Position numbers and translations under genes: made by a program
Notes under the pieces: model-generated
The model's input: only the letters and a program-made list of their open reading frames with translations
What the model was told of the DNA's origin: nothing
The model's database searches: none
DNA from: Sphingomonas mollis
GTDB lineage: Bacteria; Pseudomonadota; Alphaproteobacteria; Sphingomonadales; Sphingomonadaceae
DNA length: 64,000 nucleotides
Assembly: GCF_016427505.1 (NCBI RefSeq)
Contig: NZ_JAELXS010000001.1
Span: 62,001 to 126,000 of the forward strand
Direction of reading: 5' to 3'
In this document: in pieces, positions 8,725 through 17,867 of the stretch
Layout: every line of letters starts with the position of its first letter
Position numbering within the stretch: position 1 is the first letter of the stretch

Positions 8725-11700
8725 TTAAAACTTTGCTTCGAAGCCTGCATACATGAAGCGGCCAACATTTTCATAGATTCCCTGTGCGCCAGTTGTACCG
8801 GTGATATCGTAAGGTGGCTGCTTATCGAAAACGTTATCAACGCCCGCATAGAAGCGGAACTTCTCGTTAATGTCTGCTCCGATGCGGATATTGTGATAAG
8901 TAACATCCGGGTAAAACACAAACGGGAAAGCATCAGGATTAAGCGCAGGGCGCCCTTGGACAGAATTTTGCGTTTCATACTGTGCGGCGACAGTCTGCTT
9001 GCCAACATACCGCATATTATAGTTTAGATCAAAAACACCAAAATCGGCGTTGATGGTGAATGAGCCTGCCCATTCCGGATCGCCAACTTCGAATTTCTGC
9101 TGGTCGATGTAGCCCGGCGTATTAATGTCCGTGTAATTGTCACGATTAATCAGATAGCTCACAATACCGCGCATCGTGATCTTCGTATCACCAAAATTAT
9201 GGCTGTAGCTCAGATCTGCGTCGATGCCCGACGTCTTCTGCTTCGCGAAATTAAACGGACCTGACAGGAACGACTGACCAGTCGCCGGAAAGGAAACCTG
9301 CACACCGCCGTTGGTGACCCCGGTCTGTCCAGCAAATGTGCCGTTCGGATTGCGCGTCAATGCAGCGCAATACTGATTGTTGATGCCGCTAGGGCTGTCA
9401 TAACACTGGTTGATGATCGTCTGCGGCGCCAACGAGAAAATTACGTTGTTGATCGTGATATTGTAGTAATCGACCGACAACGTGAGGCCTGGGATCATGC
9501 TCGGCTGAAGTACAACGCCTCCGGTAAAGCTGTCAGCAGTTTCTTCACGCAGATTTGGGTTGCTTCCGTTCAGGCCGCTGATGCCCGATGTCGGCACGTT
9601 AGTGAATGGCTCGGTGATGCCGTTGAACGTCTGGGTCGTGGGCACGCCCGCCGCGGCGCAGTTGGCGACGCGGTTGGGATTGTCACGGATATTGTTCTGG
9701 CTGCACGGATCGATCAGACCGTTCAGGAAGGTCTGGCTCGGCGAAGAGAACAGATCCGACTGCGTAGGCGCACGAACGGAGCGAGCATAGCTGCCCCGCA
9801 AGCGAACATCGCGCACCGGCGACCAGGTCAATCCGCCGTTATACGACCAGACGGTCCCTGTTGCGCCGATGTTGTAATTCGAAACGCGAGCCGCGCCATC
9901 GATCGTCAGTTCCTGAAAGAACGGAACGTCCTTGAGCAAGGGAATACGAATTTCGCCATAACCTTCCTTCACGATCTGCGCGGGCGGATCGAAAATCGGG
10001 ATGGCGTTGAGGAAGGTGGCGCCGCTGCGCGTTACGTCGTCGAACGCGGAATAGGCGGTTTCACGACGATATTCTCCACCGATCGAGAACTGGATTGGCC
10101 CACCTGGCAATTCGAACAGCTGCGAAAGGTCACCCGAGACAAACGCCGTGGCGTCGTACTGGTCCGCCTTTTCGCGACGCGTCGAATTGACAACAAAGTA
10201 GTTCAATGCAGCAGCGCTCGGCGTGTTCATTCCGAACAAATTGACCGGCACGCAACTGGCGTCGTCATTGGTGGTGATCGCGTCGGCGTTTATGCCGCAA
10301 ACGATCGCGCCGGAAGTGTTGCGAACCGCATTCTGCGAGTTGCGGAACTTCTGAACATTTACGTTGCCCTGCGTTGCGTAGAACGTGTCCAGATGCCCAT
10401 AGTTCAGTGCAACTTCGTAACGCCAGTCGGTATTGAACGTACCTTCGACACCACCAACGATCCGATAGGTTTCGCGACGATGATCCTCACCGCGTGCACC
10501 GAAGTCGACGTTGATACGCTGAGCCGTGAAGGTCGTTGCGCCTGGCGCCAGGCTTTGTGCGAGCACCGAACGAGCCTGCGTGCTCAGATATGGATTGTTG
10601 ACGCTGTATGTGGCCGGCAACGTACCTTGTAAGAAGGTCGGCTGACCTTCCTGAAGTGCGTCGACACGCACATACTTCGCCTCGACAAACGGCCGGAACG
10701 CGTCCGAGACATCGTAATGTGCCAGGATATTGGCGGAATAGCGCTTGACGCCCGGCTGCAACTGGCCAGTCAGGCGTTGCGACGAACCCAGACCGCCGAT
10801 GGCATTACCCGAACCAAAGGGCCGGAAATCCTTCACGACGTTGTTGGGCACGAGGTTGCCGGTGTTGTCGAAGACAAAGACGCGACCAAGTGCAGCACCG
10901 GTATTGCTGAATTCGCCGGTGCAGTTGAAAGCGCGACGGGCGGCATTGGCTGCGTCACCGGCCACTGCGGTCGGACACGCCGACGTGTATGCGCCGCCTT
11001 CGGAAATCGCGATGTTGCGGACATTCCGCAGGAAAGTCGTGTCCGGAACGCCGTTTCCGGTTGATGGTTCGTTCAGAACATTCTCGGTCGCATTAAACTG
11101 ACGACGGCCTGTAGTGCTATAACGGCTACGGTCGGTGAAATAAAGTGCGTCCGACTGGCTGTATTCCAGTGCTGCGGCAATATTGCCACGTCCATCACCG
11201 AAGTTCTTACCTGCGGTCAGGCTGCCAAAATATGACGGGCGATCGCCTTTCGATGTTACACCGCTTTGGCCGCGAAGGCGAAAGCCGTCGTAATCACGTT
11301 TCAGAACGAAGTTAACGGCGCCAGCCACTGCATCGGAACCATAGATGGCTGAGTTACCGCCCGTCACCACATCTACCCGCTCGATCAGATCGACTGGAAT
11401 CGTGTTGATGTCCACGCTGCTGTCGCCGGGTGTCGTGGTCACGTGGCGGCGACCGTTGACGATGACCAGCGTGCGATTCGTTCCTAGACCGCGAAGGTCC
11501 AGAACGTTCAACCCCGCCGTTCCGATGAACCGCGTCGAGTTCGATCCGCTAAACGTCGAGCGAAGTGCAGGCAGCTTGTTGAGCGTGTCGCCGAGCGACA
11601 CGTCACCTGTCTGTGTCAACTCCTGCGCGCTCAGCGACGTAATCGGTGCTGGCGAATCAAGATTGGGGCGGGCAATGCGCGAGCCGGTTACGACGATAGC

Positions 11701-11874
11701 CGTATCGTCGGAAGCCTCCGCAGCTTCCGCGGCAACCTGCGTACCGGTCTCCATCGGCGTATCATCTTTTGTCGATGGCGCAGTCTGCGCAATGGCAGAG
11801 TTTGGCAATACCACTGCGCCGAGCAACATGGAACTTACCAGCGCGGTTGCGCCGAGAAAACGGTTGATTGACAA
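8725..11874 (-). CDS. large TonB-dependent receptor (GC-poor gene)
   Basis: About 1049 residues: signal peptide (NRFLGATALVSSMLLG…, cleavage after AIA), TonB-box-like AIVVTGSRIARP, plug domain with LRGLGTNRTLVIVNGRRH and NSAIYGSDAVAGAVNFVL, then a long barrel ending in YAGFEAKF. Sphingomonads use this large receptor class for plant-derived or oligomeric nutrients; the ligand here is unknown. I chose the TTG at 11874 because AAAGGGG lies 6 nt upstream and the signal peptide follows directly; a second TTG at 11940 would add 22 residues. GC is visibly lower than in neighbours (about 23 of 60 bases in 9001-9060). No transport or catabolic genes adjoin it. Confidence 0.9.
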   Translation of the reverse strand: MSINRFLGATALVSSMLLGAVVLPNSAIAQTAPSTKDDTPMETGTQVAAEAAEASDDTAIVVTGSRIARPNLDSPAPITSLSAQELTQTGDVSLGDTLNKLPALRSTFSGSNSTRFIGTAGLNVLDLRGLGTNRTLVIVNGRRHVTTTPGDSSVDINTIPVDLIERVDVVTGGNSAIYGSDAVAGAVNFVLKRDYDGFRLRGQSGVTSKGDRPSYFGSLTAGKNFGDGRGNIAAALEYSQSDALYFTDRSRYSTTGRRQFNATENVLNEPSTGNGVPDTTFLRNVRNIAISEGGAYTSACPTAVAGDAANAARRAFNCTGEFSNTGAALGRVFVFDNTGNLVPNNVVKDFRPFGSGNAIGGLGSSQRLTGQLQPGVKRYSANILAHYDVSDAFRPFVEAKYVRVDALQEGQPTFLQGTLPATYSVNNPYLSTQARSVLAQSLAPGATTFTAQRINVDFGARGEDHRRETYRIVGGVEGTFNTDWRYEVALNYGHLDTFYATQGNVNVQKFRNSQNAVRNTSGAIVCGINADAITTNDDASCVPVNLFGMNTPSAAALNYFVVNSTRREKADQYDATAFVSGDLSQLFELPGGPIQFSIGGEYRRETAYSAFDDVTRSGATFLNAIPIFDPPAQIVKEGYGEIRIPLLKDVPFFQELTIDGAARVSNYNIGATGTVWSYNGGLTWSPVRDVRLRGSYARSVRAPTQSDLFSSPSQTFLNGLIDPCSQNNIRDNPNRVANCAAAGVPTTQTFNGITEPFTNVPTSGISGLNGSNPNLREETADSFTGGVVLQPSMIPGLTLSVDYYNITINNVIFSLAPQTIINQCYDSPSGINNQYCAALTRNPNGTFAGQTGVTNGGVQVSFPATGQSFLSGPFNFAKQKTSGIDADLSYSHNFGDTKITMRGIVSYLINRDNYTDINTPGYIDQQKFEVGDPEWAGSFTINADFGVFDLNYNMRYVGKQTVAAQYETQNSVQGRPALNPDAFPFVFYPDVTYHNIRIGADINEKFRFYAGVDNVFDKQPPYDITGTTGAQGIYENVGRFMYAGFEAKF

Positions 11875-11976
11875 AATCGGCCCCTTTGGAATGGCGTTAT
11901 GCCCTATCCACAGTGAGCCGATTTTCTCAGATTGATGCAAGCGACCCTTGGCCAGACATTACAGTTTGCTGAATGA

Positions 11977-11996
11977 ATGTTGCAGCATTGCAACAT
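11977..11996. promoter_or_regulatory. perfect TGCA-rich palindrome upstream of the TonB receptor, possible operator
   Basis: An 8-bp perfect inverted repeat, ATGTTGCA / TGCAACAT, separated by GCAT. It lies between the thiolase stop (12024) and the receptor start, about 100 nt before the chosen start codon. No T-run follows on either strand, so it is more likely a protein-binding site than a terminator. Its TTGCA-N-TGCAA character resembles TGC/GCA-rich sites reported for PhaR-type regulators, and phaR lies 2.3 kb away; that link is inference. Confidence 0.45.
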
Positions 11997-12023
11997 ATTA
12001 GTAATGCGTCGGCAATCTACGCC

Positions 12024-13205
12024 TCACCGCTCCAGACACATCGCAATGCCCATGCCGCCGCCGATGCACAGCGTAGCCAGCCCCTTCTTGGCATCGCGCT
12101 TGCCCATTTCATAAATCAGCGTCGTCAGCACGCGCGCACCGCTGGCGCCGATGGGATGGCCCAGCGCGATGGCGCCGCCGTTGACGTTGACCTTGTCGGG
12201 GTCGAAACCCAGCTCCTTGCCGACCGACAGGGCTTGCGCGGCGAAGGCTTCGTTGGCTTCGATCAGGTCGAGGTCGGCGACGGTCCAGCCGGCCTTGGCG
12301 AGTGCGCGCTTCGTGGCGGGGACGGGTCCGATGCCCATGACGGAGGGGTCGACGCCGGCCGATGCCCAGCTCTTGATGGTGGCCAGCACGGTCAGGCCGC
12401 GCTTGTCGGCTTCGGCGCGGCTGGTGACGACGATCGCGGCGGCGCCGTCGTTCAGGCCGGAGGCGTTGGCGGCGGTGACGGTGCCGTCCTTCTTGAAGGC
12501 GGGGCGGACGCCCGACACGCTGTCGAGAGTGGCGCCGGCGCGGATATATTCGTCGTCGGCGACGATGGTGTCGCCCTTGCGGCCCTTGATGGTGACGGTG
12601 GCGATCTCGTCCTTGAAGCGGCCCGATCCGCGCGCGGCCTCGGCCTTGTTCTGCGAGGCGACGGAGAAGGCGTCCTGCTCGCCGCGGGTCACCTGATATT
12701 GCTCTGCGAGATTTTCGGCAGTGATGCCCATGTGGTAACCGTTGAAGACGTCGGTCAGGCCGTCATGCACCATCGTATCGACGAGGCTGACCGCACCCAT
12801 CTTGGTGCCGGCGCGCATATTCTGCGCATGGGCGGAGAGCGACATCGATTCCTGACCGCCGGCGACGACGATCGTCGCATCGCCGGTCGCCACCGCCTGT
12901 GCGGCAAGGGCCACGGCGCGCAGGCCCGATCCGCAGACCTGATTGACACCCCAGGCAGGGACTTCCTTGGGAACGCCCGCGGCCATCGATGCCTGGCGCG
13001 CGGGGTTCTGGCCCTGCGCGGCGGTGAGGACCTGGCCCATGATGACTTCCGATACGTCTTCGCCGGCGATGCCGGCCTGCGTCAGGGCGGCCTCGATCGC
13101 GACGCGGCCCAGTTCGTGCGCCGGGGTTGCGGCGAACGCGCCGAGGAAGCTGCCGACCGGCGTGCGCTTGGCGGCGACGATGACGATATCGGTGGGTGCG
13201 GTCAT
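12024..13205 (-). CDS. phaA: acetyl-CoA C-acetyltransferase (beta-ketothiolase)
   Basis: A 393-residue thiolase condensing two acetyl-CoA to acetoacetyl-CoA (or the reverse). The nucleophile is Cys91 in QVCGSGLR; the other catalytic residues are His350 in [10 protein letters not shown] and Cys380 in LCIGGGMG. The ATG at 13205 follows a GAGGAC ribosome-binding site and gives the usual N terminus ([14 protein letters not shown]). Placement next to a PhaC-like synthase and phaR suggests a role in polyhydroxybutyrate supply. A fatty-acid or ketone-body role (atoB-like) is the alternative. No phaB reductase adjoins it. Confidence 0.92.
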   Translation of the reverse strand: MTAPTDIVIVAAKRTPVGSFLGAFAATPAHELGRVAIEAALTQAGIAGEDVSEVIMGQVLTAAQGQNPARQASMAAGVPKEVPAWGVNQVCGSGLRAVALAAQAVATGDATIVVAGGQESMSLSAHAQNMRAGTKMGAVSLVDTMVHDGLTDVFNGYHMGITAENLAEQYQVTRGEQDAFSVASQNKAEAARGSGRFKDEIATVTIKGRKGDTIVADDEYIRAGATLDSVSGVRPAFKKDGTVTAANASGLNDGAAAIVVTSRAEADKRGLTVLATIKSWASAGVDPSVMGIGPVPATKRALAKAGWTVADLDLIEANEAFAAQALSVGKELGFDPDKVNVNGGAIALGHPIGASGARVLTTLIYEMGKRDAKKGLATLCIGGGMGIAMCLER

Positions 13206-13236
13206 GAAGCTGTCCTCTCGAATCCGTTGTTGCGTT

Positions 13237-14229
13237 CTATCTAGGGGGAGGAAGGCCGTCGATCCAGTCGGCAAGCGGATGCCATAGCTGGTTGCGCGCC
13301 TTGCCGCCGACGATCATGCCGACATGGCCGGCGGCAACGTCGCGCCGGTCGGGCAGGCCGATCGCGGTGGCGGCGGGGACGATGCGATCGGGCAGCGAGA
13401 CGAACTCGACCATCGGGCAGGATAGGTCATGCGGCACGATCGTGCAGCCACCGACGTGCCAAGCGCAGGTGCCGGGCAGGTCGGCGGCGATCATATCCTC
13501 GAACAGCGAACGCCCGGCAGCGTAGGTGAGGGGCGCGCCGGCATTGGCCCAGTCCTCCAGCCGGACGAAGGCGCGGGCGGCATCGCCGGTGGCGGTGGCG
13601 AATGCCTCGTACTTGGCGATCGTGCGGGCGGCGTCGAGCGTCCAGAACCCGGTTTGCAACAACTCCACCGGGACGAGGCCCATCGCCGCGCAGGCATCAC
13701 GCGCGCCGTTCCATAGCCGGGCGAGCGGCGCGCGGGACTCGCCATAGCCGGCGAAATGCCAAGGCGCGGCGATGGTGGCGAGGCCGGCGACAGGATGTAG
13801 CGCGGCGGCGGCGATGGCCATGGTGCCGCCGAGGCAATAGCCGACCAGGACGGGTGGCTCGTCCAGCCGGGCGAGCAACGGGAGCAGCAGCCGTTCGACA
13901 TGGCCGGCGATATCGAGATCGCGCTCGTCGGGCGTCGGCATGCCCCAGTCCAGCAGCCACGTGGCGTGGCCCCGATCGCCCAGCCAACGGACCAGCGATT
14001 GTTTGGTGGAGAGGTCGAGAATGGTCGAGGGATTGATGAGCGAGGGGATCAGCACCACCGGCCGCCCCGCGCCGCCGGTGCCGTTCAACGTCGCCCGGTC
14101 GTGGCGATGCTGCATCGGCAGCGCGGGCGGTGGCGGCGGGCGATCGGCGTGCTGATAGGCCGTCAGACCGGCCAGCGCGGCGCGGCGGCGGTCGGGCGAT
14201 GCTGCGGTCTCGTTGCGCAGCATGTCCAT
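13237..14229 (-). CDS. short PhaC-like polyhydroxyalkanoate synthase / alpha-beta hydrolase
   Basis: About 330 residues with the alpha/beta-hydrolase fold. The lipase-like box is GYCLGGT with Cys132 in the nucleophile place, the hallmark of PHA synthases; SLPDRIVP and AGHVGMIVG supply the likely Asp and His. Length matches class III PhaC (about 350), far below class I (about 590), but no phaE partner is visible. The ATG at 14229 leaves 83 nt to divergent phaR; an upstream ATG at 14298 would leave 14 nt and has no ribosome-binding site. Whether it polymerises or is a related thioesterase cannot be decided from sequence. Confidence 0.8.
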   Translation of the reverse strand: MDMLRNETAASPDRRRAALAGLTAYQHADRPPPPPALPMQHRHDRATLNGTGGAGRPVVLIPSLINPSTILDLSTKQSLVRWLGDRGHATWLLDWGMPTPDERDLDIAGHVERLLLPLLARLDEPPVLVGYCLGGTMAIAAAALHPVAGLATIAAPWHFAGYGESRAPLARLWNGARDACAAMGLVPVELLQTGFWTLDAARTIAKYEAFATATGDAARAFVRLEDWANAGAPLTYAAGRSLFEDMIAADLPGTCAWHVGGCTIVPHDLSCPMVEFVSLPDRIVPAATAIGLPDRRDVAAGHVGMIVGGKARNQLWHPLADWIDGLPPPR

Positions 14230-14312
14230 GAATAAGGGCAGTGGTCGCGGTGCATGTTGCGGCGCGGTATCCCGGCGTGTAGGCTCGTCACAAGACATGG
14301 AAGGGGAGAGCC

Positions 14313-14894
14313 ATGAAGAAGCAGAACACCACCGGTATCGTCACCATCAAGAAGTACGCCAACCGTCGGCTCTACAACACCGAAACATCATCCTACATCA
14401 CGCTCGAACATCTGGCGACGATGACGCGCGAGGGGCGTGATTTCAAGGTCGTCGATGCGAAGACCGACGAGGACATCACGCACAATGTGCTGACCCAGAT
14501 CATCATGGAAGAGGAAAGCCGGGGTGAGGCGATGCTGCCGGTCAGTTTCCTGCGCCAGCTGATCTCGATGTACGGCGATTCGATGCAGGGCATGGTGCCC
14601 GGCTATCTCGCCGAATCGATGGACAATTTCCGGCGTAATCAGGACCAGTTCCGCTCGGCCGTCGAAGGGGCGTTCGCGCAGACGCCGTTCGCCGAACTCG
14701 CCAAACGCAATCTGGCGATGTTCGATGCGGCGGCCAGCGCGTTCAAGCCGCCGGTCGGAGGTGTCGCTTCGGCTCCCGCCGCTGCACCGACACCGGCCGA
14801 GACGACGGCATCGGCCAGCAAGGACGATGAGATCGCCGCGTTGAAGGCGACGCTGGCGCAGTTGCAGGCGAAGGTGGACAAGCTGGTCTCGTAA
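14313..14894 (+). CDS. phaR: polyhydroxyalkanoate synthesis repressor PhaR
   Basis: A 193-residue regulator. The N-terminal DNA-binding domain shows IVTIKKYANRRLYNTETSSY (residues 9-28), and the PHB-accumulation regulatory domain follows (HNVLTQIIMEEE, LPVSFLRQLISMYG). The C-terminal part is Ala/Pro-rich with a closing heptad-like helix (ALKATLAQLQAKVDKLV). PhaR represses phasin and its own gene when no PHA is present and is released by binding nascent polymer. The start has a clear GGGGAGAG site. TGCATGTTGC at 14251-14260 upstream may be part of an autoregulatory site (inference). Confidence 0.95.
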   Translation: MKKQNTTGIVTIKKYANRRLYNTETSSYITLEHLATMTREGRDFKVVDAKTDEDITHNVLTQIIMEEESRGEAMLPVSFLRQLISMYGDSMQGMVPGYLAESMDNFRRNQDQFRSAVEGAFAQTPFAELAKRNLAMFDAAASAFKPPVGGVASAPAAAPTPAETTASASKDDEIAALKATLAQLQAKVDKLVS

Positions 14895-14953
14895 CGCGAG
14901 CCCTCGCACCGTGCGGCGATTGATCCCGCCGCACGGCGCCCCATATCCGGCGC

Positions 14954-15517
14954 ATGAGCGGTAACAATGACTCCATGCCGGTATGGCATGGCACGACGAT
15001 CCTTTCGGTGCGACGCGGCGGCAAGGTCGTTCTGATCGGCGATGGCCAGGTATCGATGGGCCAGACGGTGATGAAGCCCAATGCACGCAAGGTGCGGCGG
15101 CTGGGCGACGGATCGGTGATCGGCGGGTTCGCTGGCGCGACGGCGGATGCCTTCACCCTGTTCGAGCGGCTGGAACGCAAGCTGGAACAGCATCAGGGAC
15201 AATTGCTGCGCGCGGCGGTCGAACTGGCCAAGGACTGGCGCACCGACAAATATCTCCGCAATCTGGAGGCGATGATGATCGTCGCCGATAAGGACGTGAC
15301 GCTGATCCTGACGGGTAACGGCGATGTGCTGGAACCGGAAGCGGGCGTCGCGGCGATCGGATCGGGCGGTAATTATGCGCTGGCCGCGGCGCGGGCGCTG
15401 GTCGATTACGAAGCGGATGCCGAGACGGTGTGCCGCAAGGCGATGGCGATCGCGGCGCAGCTTTGCGTCTATACGAACGACCGGCTGACCGTCGAAGTGA
15501 TGGATTCTTCTTCCTAA
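14954..15517 (+). CDS. hslV: ATP-dependent protease peptidase subunit HslV (ClpQ)
   Basis: A 187-residue threonine peptidase of the proteasome beta type. The catalytic threonine sits in [14 protein letters not shown], exposed after removal of a short propeptide; [13 protein letters not shown] and the [15 protein letters not shown] block follow. It forms the proteolytic core of HslUV, which degrades misfolded proteins in the cytoplasm. It lies 113 nt before hslU, an unusually large gap filled by a hairpin repeat. A second ATG at 14975 would also leave the propeptide in place. Confidence 0.96.
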   Translation: MSGNNDSMPVWHGTTILSVRRGGKVVLIGDGQVSMGQTVMKPNARKVRRLGDGSVIGGFAGATADAFTLFERLERKLEQHQGQLLRAAVELAKDWRTDKYLRNLEAMMIVADKDVTLILTGNGDVLEPEAGVAAIGSGGNYALAAARALVDYEADAETVCRKAMAIAAQLCVYTNDRLTVEVMDSSS

Positions 15518-15518
15518 A

Positions 15519-15613
15519 CTTCCCTCCCGCTCGCGGAAGGAGCTGGGGGAGGGCCTGTCCTCCCCGGCCCGCTCGCGGACATGCCCTCCCCCGACCCCTC
15601 CCGCAAGCGGGAG
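15519..15613. repeat. dispersed hairpin repeat (family A) between hslV and hslU
   Basis: Three nested or adjacent inverted repeats fill the gap: CTTCC/GGAAG at the left edge; a near-perfect 16-bp pair at 15545-15560 and 15577-15592 (one mismatch) of GGGGGAGGGC type; and CTCCCGC / GCGGGAG at 15598-15613 with a 2-nt loop. The same building blocks (CCTCCCGCTCGCGG, GGGCCTGTCC) recur at 40214-40283. It ends just before the hslU ribosome-binding site (GGAGGAGAGAGAG), so it sits inside the hslVU transcript. Confidence 0.8.
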
Positions 15614-15630
15614 GAGAGAGAGATTACACC

Positions 15631-16929
15631 ATGAACGAACAGCTTACCCCCAAGGCGATCGTCGCCGCGCTCGACGCCCACATCATCGGTCAGGCCGACG
15701 CCAAGCGCGCGGTCGCGGTTGCGCTGCGCAATCGCTGGCGGCGGCAGCAACTGTCGGCCGATCTGCGCGACGAGGTGACGCCGAAGAACATCCTGATGAT
15801 CGGGCCCACCGGGTGCGGCAAGACGGAGATCAGCCGGCGTCTGGCGAAGCTGGCCGATGCGCCGTTCGTAAAGGTCGAGGCGACCAAGTTCACCGAGGTC
15901 GGCTATGTCGGCCGCGACGTGGAGCAGATCGCGCGCGATCTGGTCGAGGAGGCGATCCGGCTGGAAAAGGAACGCCGCCGTATCGCGGTGAAGGACAAGG
16001 CCGAAGAGGCGGCGATGGGGCGGCTGCTCGATGCGCTGGTCGGCAAGGATTCGAGCCAGGCGACGCGCGAGAGCTTCAAGCAGCGCTTCGCCGATGGCCA
16101 TCTCGACCAGAGCGAGATCGAGATTGAACTGGAACAGGCGCCGGCGATGCCGTTCGAGGTGCCGGGCGGCGCGCCGCAGATGATCAATCTCGGCGAGATG
16201 ATGAAGTCGTTCGGCGGCGGCCAGCAGTTGAAGCGGCGCAAGCTGACGGTGCGGGCGGCGTGGGAGAAGCTGGTCGACGAAGAGGCGGACAAGCGGCTCG
16301 ATCAGGACGAGGTCAGCCGCTTCGCGCTGGCGGATGCGGAGGCGAACGGCATCGTCTTCCTCGACGAGATCGACAAGATCGCGATGTCCGAACATCGCGG
16401 CGGCGGGTCGGTCAGCCGTGAAGGCGTGCAGCGCGATCTGTTGCCGTTGATCGAGGGTACGACGGTCGCGACCAAATACGGGCCGATGAAGACCGACCAT
16501 GTATTGTTCATCGCCAGCGGCGCGTTCCATGTCGCCAAGCCATCGGACCTGCTGCCCGAATTGCAGGGCCGCTTGCCGATCCGGGTCGAGCTGAAGGGGC
16601 TGACCGAGGCGGATTTCGTCGCGATCCTGTCCGACACCAAGGCATCGTTGCCGGCACAATATCGCGCGCTGCTTGGCACCGAGGGCGTGTCGATCGAATT
16701 CACCGAAGACGGTATCGCCGCGGTCGCGCGGATCGCGGCCGAGGTGAACGGCGAGATCGAGAATATCGGTGCGCGCCGGTTGCAGACGGTGATGGAGAAG
16801 CTGCTGGAGGAAATCAGCTTCGGCGCGGAGGATCGGCAGGGCGAGACGCTGACGATCGACGCGGCCTATGTCGACAAGCAGTTGGCGAGCATCGCGCGCA
16901 ACACCGACCTCAGCCGGTTCGTGCTGTAA
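15631..16929 (+). CDS. hslU: ATP-dependent protease ATPase subunit HslU (ClpY)
   Basis: A 432-residue AAA+ unfoldase partner of HslV. Walker [10 protein letters not shown] is at residues 58-66, [14 protein letters not shown] follows, Walker B is [12 protein letters not shown], and sensor/arginine elements occur in [14 protein letters not shown]. The extreme C terminus SRFVL matches the HslV-binding tail of the family (usually …RFIL). The central I-domain is present. The ATG at 15631 is preceded by GGAGGAGAG. An upstream in-frame extension through the hairpin repeat is not homologous and is rejected. Confidence 0.97.
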   Translation: MNEQLTPKAIVAALDAHIIGQADAKRAVAVALRNRWRRQQLSADLRDEVTPKNILMIGPTGCGKTEISRRLAKLADAPFVKVEATKFTEVGYVGRDVEQIARDLVEEAIRLEKERRRIAVKDKAEEAAMGRLLDALVGKDSSQATRESFKQRFADGHLDQSEIEIELEQAPAMPFEVPGGAPQMINLGEMMKSFGGGQQLKRRKLTVRAAWEKLVDEEADKRLDQDEVSRFALADAEANGIVFLDEIDKIAMSEHRGGGSVSREGVQRDLLPLIEGTTVATKYGPMKTDHVLFIASGAFHVAKPSDLLPELQGRLPIRVELKGLTEADFVAILSDTKASLPAQYRALLGTEGVSIEFTEDGIAAVARIAAEVNGEIENIGARRLQTVMEKLLEEISFGAEDRQGETLTIDAAYVDKQLASIARNTDLSRFVL

Positions 16930-16935
16930 AACATT

Positions 16936-17011
16936 CGTCGTTGCGAGCACAGCGAAGCAATCCAGGGCAGCGCGGGCGACACTGGTTTGCTTCGCTACGC
17001 TCGCAATGACG
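16936..17011. repeat. dispersed inverted repeat (family B), copy 1
   Basis: Imperfect arms of about 28 nt of the type CGTC(A/G)TTGCGAGC…AGCGAAGCAA and its complement flank a short centre between the ends of hslU and the small protein gene at 17033. A second copy with perfect 30-bp arms is at 54962-55037. The hairpin could also terminate the two convergent transcripts, though no long T-run is present. Confidence 0.85.
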
Positions 17012-17032
17012 ATGCAGGCTTATTGAAATCGC

Positions 17033-17410
17033 TCAGGGCTTCTTCGGCTTCTCATACGGGGTGAATTCGCGGAAGCGGCAATAGGCCGATGCGATGCTGG
17101 TGCCGGGCTGCAGCACCCGGAATAGGTCGTTGCGGCATAGCTGGCCCGAACGGATCTCGACGATCAGCGTGGTCATCGGGCGCAGCGACGGGCATTTGCC
17201 CACCGGACCGGTGCGATACAGGCGCCGGCCATTGGCGTTGTAGAGGATCGTGTCCGCATCGATGATCGTCGGGCCGTTATTCATTTGCGGATCGATGCAG
17301 TTGACGGGCTTGCCCGCCACCCGACCGGCAAGGAAATCCTTGTCGGCGGCGGACGACGGAATGGCAAGCGTGACGAACGCCAGAGGCGCCAGTGCGACGA
17401 TCCGGCGCAT
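17033..17410 (-). CDS. small exported protein with four cysteines, paralogue of the gene at 17410-17838
   Basis: A 125-residue protein with a signal peptide (RRIVALAPLAFVTLAIPSSAA). The mature part has four cysteines in NC, KC, LC and YC contexts, GRVAGKPVNCID, the pair LCRNDLFRVLQPG and YCRFREFTPYEKPKKP. It aligns with the product of the upstream gene over the GKPxxC, CR(N/G)D and C-x-F-x-x-F-x-PY-x-K positions, so the two arose by tandem duplication. It overlaps that gene by 1 nt (TGATG). I do not recognise the family; disulfide bonds in the periplasm are likely. Confidence 0.75.
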   Translation of the reverse strand: MRRIVALAPLAFVTLAIPSSAADKDFLAGRVAGKPVNCIDPQMNNGPTIIDADTILYNANGRRLYRTGPVGKCPSLRPMTTLIVEIRSGQLCRNDLFRVLQPGTSIASAYCRFREFTPYEKPKKP

Positions 17411-17838
17411 CAGCGGGCCTTCCGATAGGGGATGAAGTCTCCGAACGAGCAACTGCCGGTCGGGAAGCCGGAGACCCGATCGACCAGACGGACGATGTCG
17501 CCGCGGCAGAATCGGCCCATCGGCGTGCTGGCGACCATGACGTCGCCGGAATTGCCCATCCGCTCGCAACCCGGACCCATGTCGTTGCGGTATTTCAGGT
17601 TGGCGCTGTATCGATAGACGATCGTGCGCCCATAGGAGGAGCTGGACGGCGTGCGGGTCTGGGGCAGGCAGCTTTCCGGTTTGCCTGGGGTGAGGCCAGC
17701 CAGCGCCTGATCGAGTTTCTGGCCGCTGTCGTAAGACACCTGTTCGCCCAACGGTTTTTCGGGCGTTCGCGAACCGCTGCCGGCGCAACCGACCAGCGTC
17801 ATCGCGACGAGGGGGATCAACAGGGATCGCATCGACAT
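17410..17838 (-). CDS. small lipoprotein with conserved cysteines
   Basis: A 142-residue putative lipoprotein: signal peptide with lipobox LVGC at residues 15-18. The mature part holds GKPESCLPQ, PGCERMG, RFCRGDIVRLVD and SCSFGDFIPYRKAR, matching the four-cysteine pattern of the downstream paralogue. It differs in keeping a lipid anchor. It is the first gene of a two-gene unit lying 29 nt downstream of gloB, on the same strand. No known domain is recognised. Upstream ATG at 17832 (second codon pair MSM) is an alternative start. Confidence 0.75.
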   Translation of the reverse strand: MSMRSLLIPLVAMTLVGCAGSGSRTPEKPLGEQVSYDSGQKLDQALAGLTPGKPESCLPQTRTPSSSSYGRTIVYRYSANLKYRNDMGPGCERMGNSGDVMVASTPMGRFCRGDIVRLVDRVSGFPTGSCSFGDFIPYRKAR

Positions 17839-17867
17839 TCTCCAGTCATGACGGATTCGGTCGGGGG

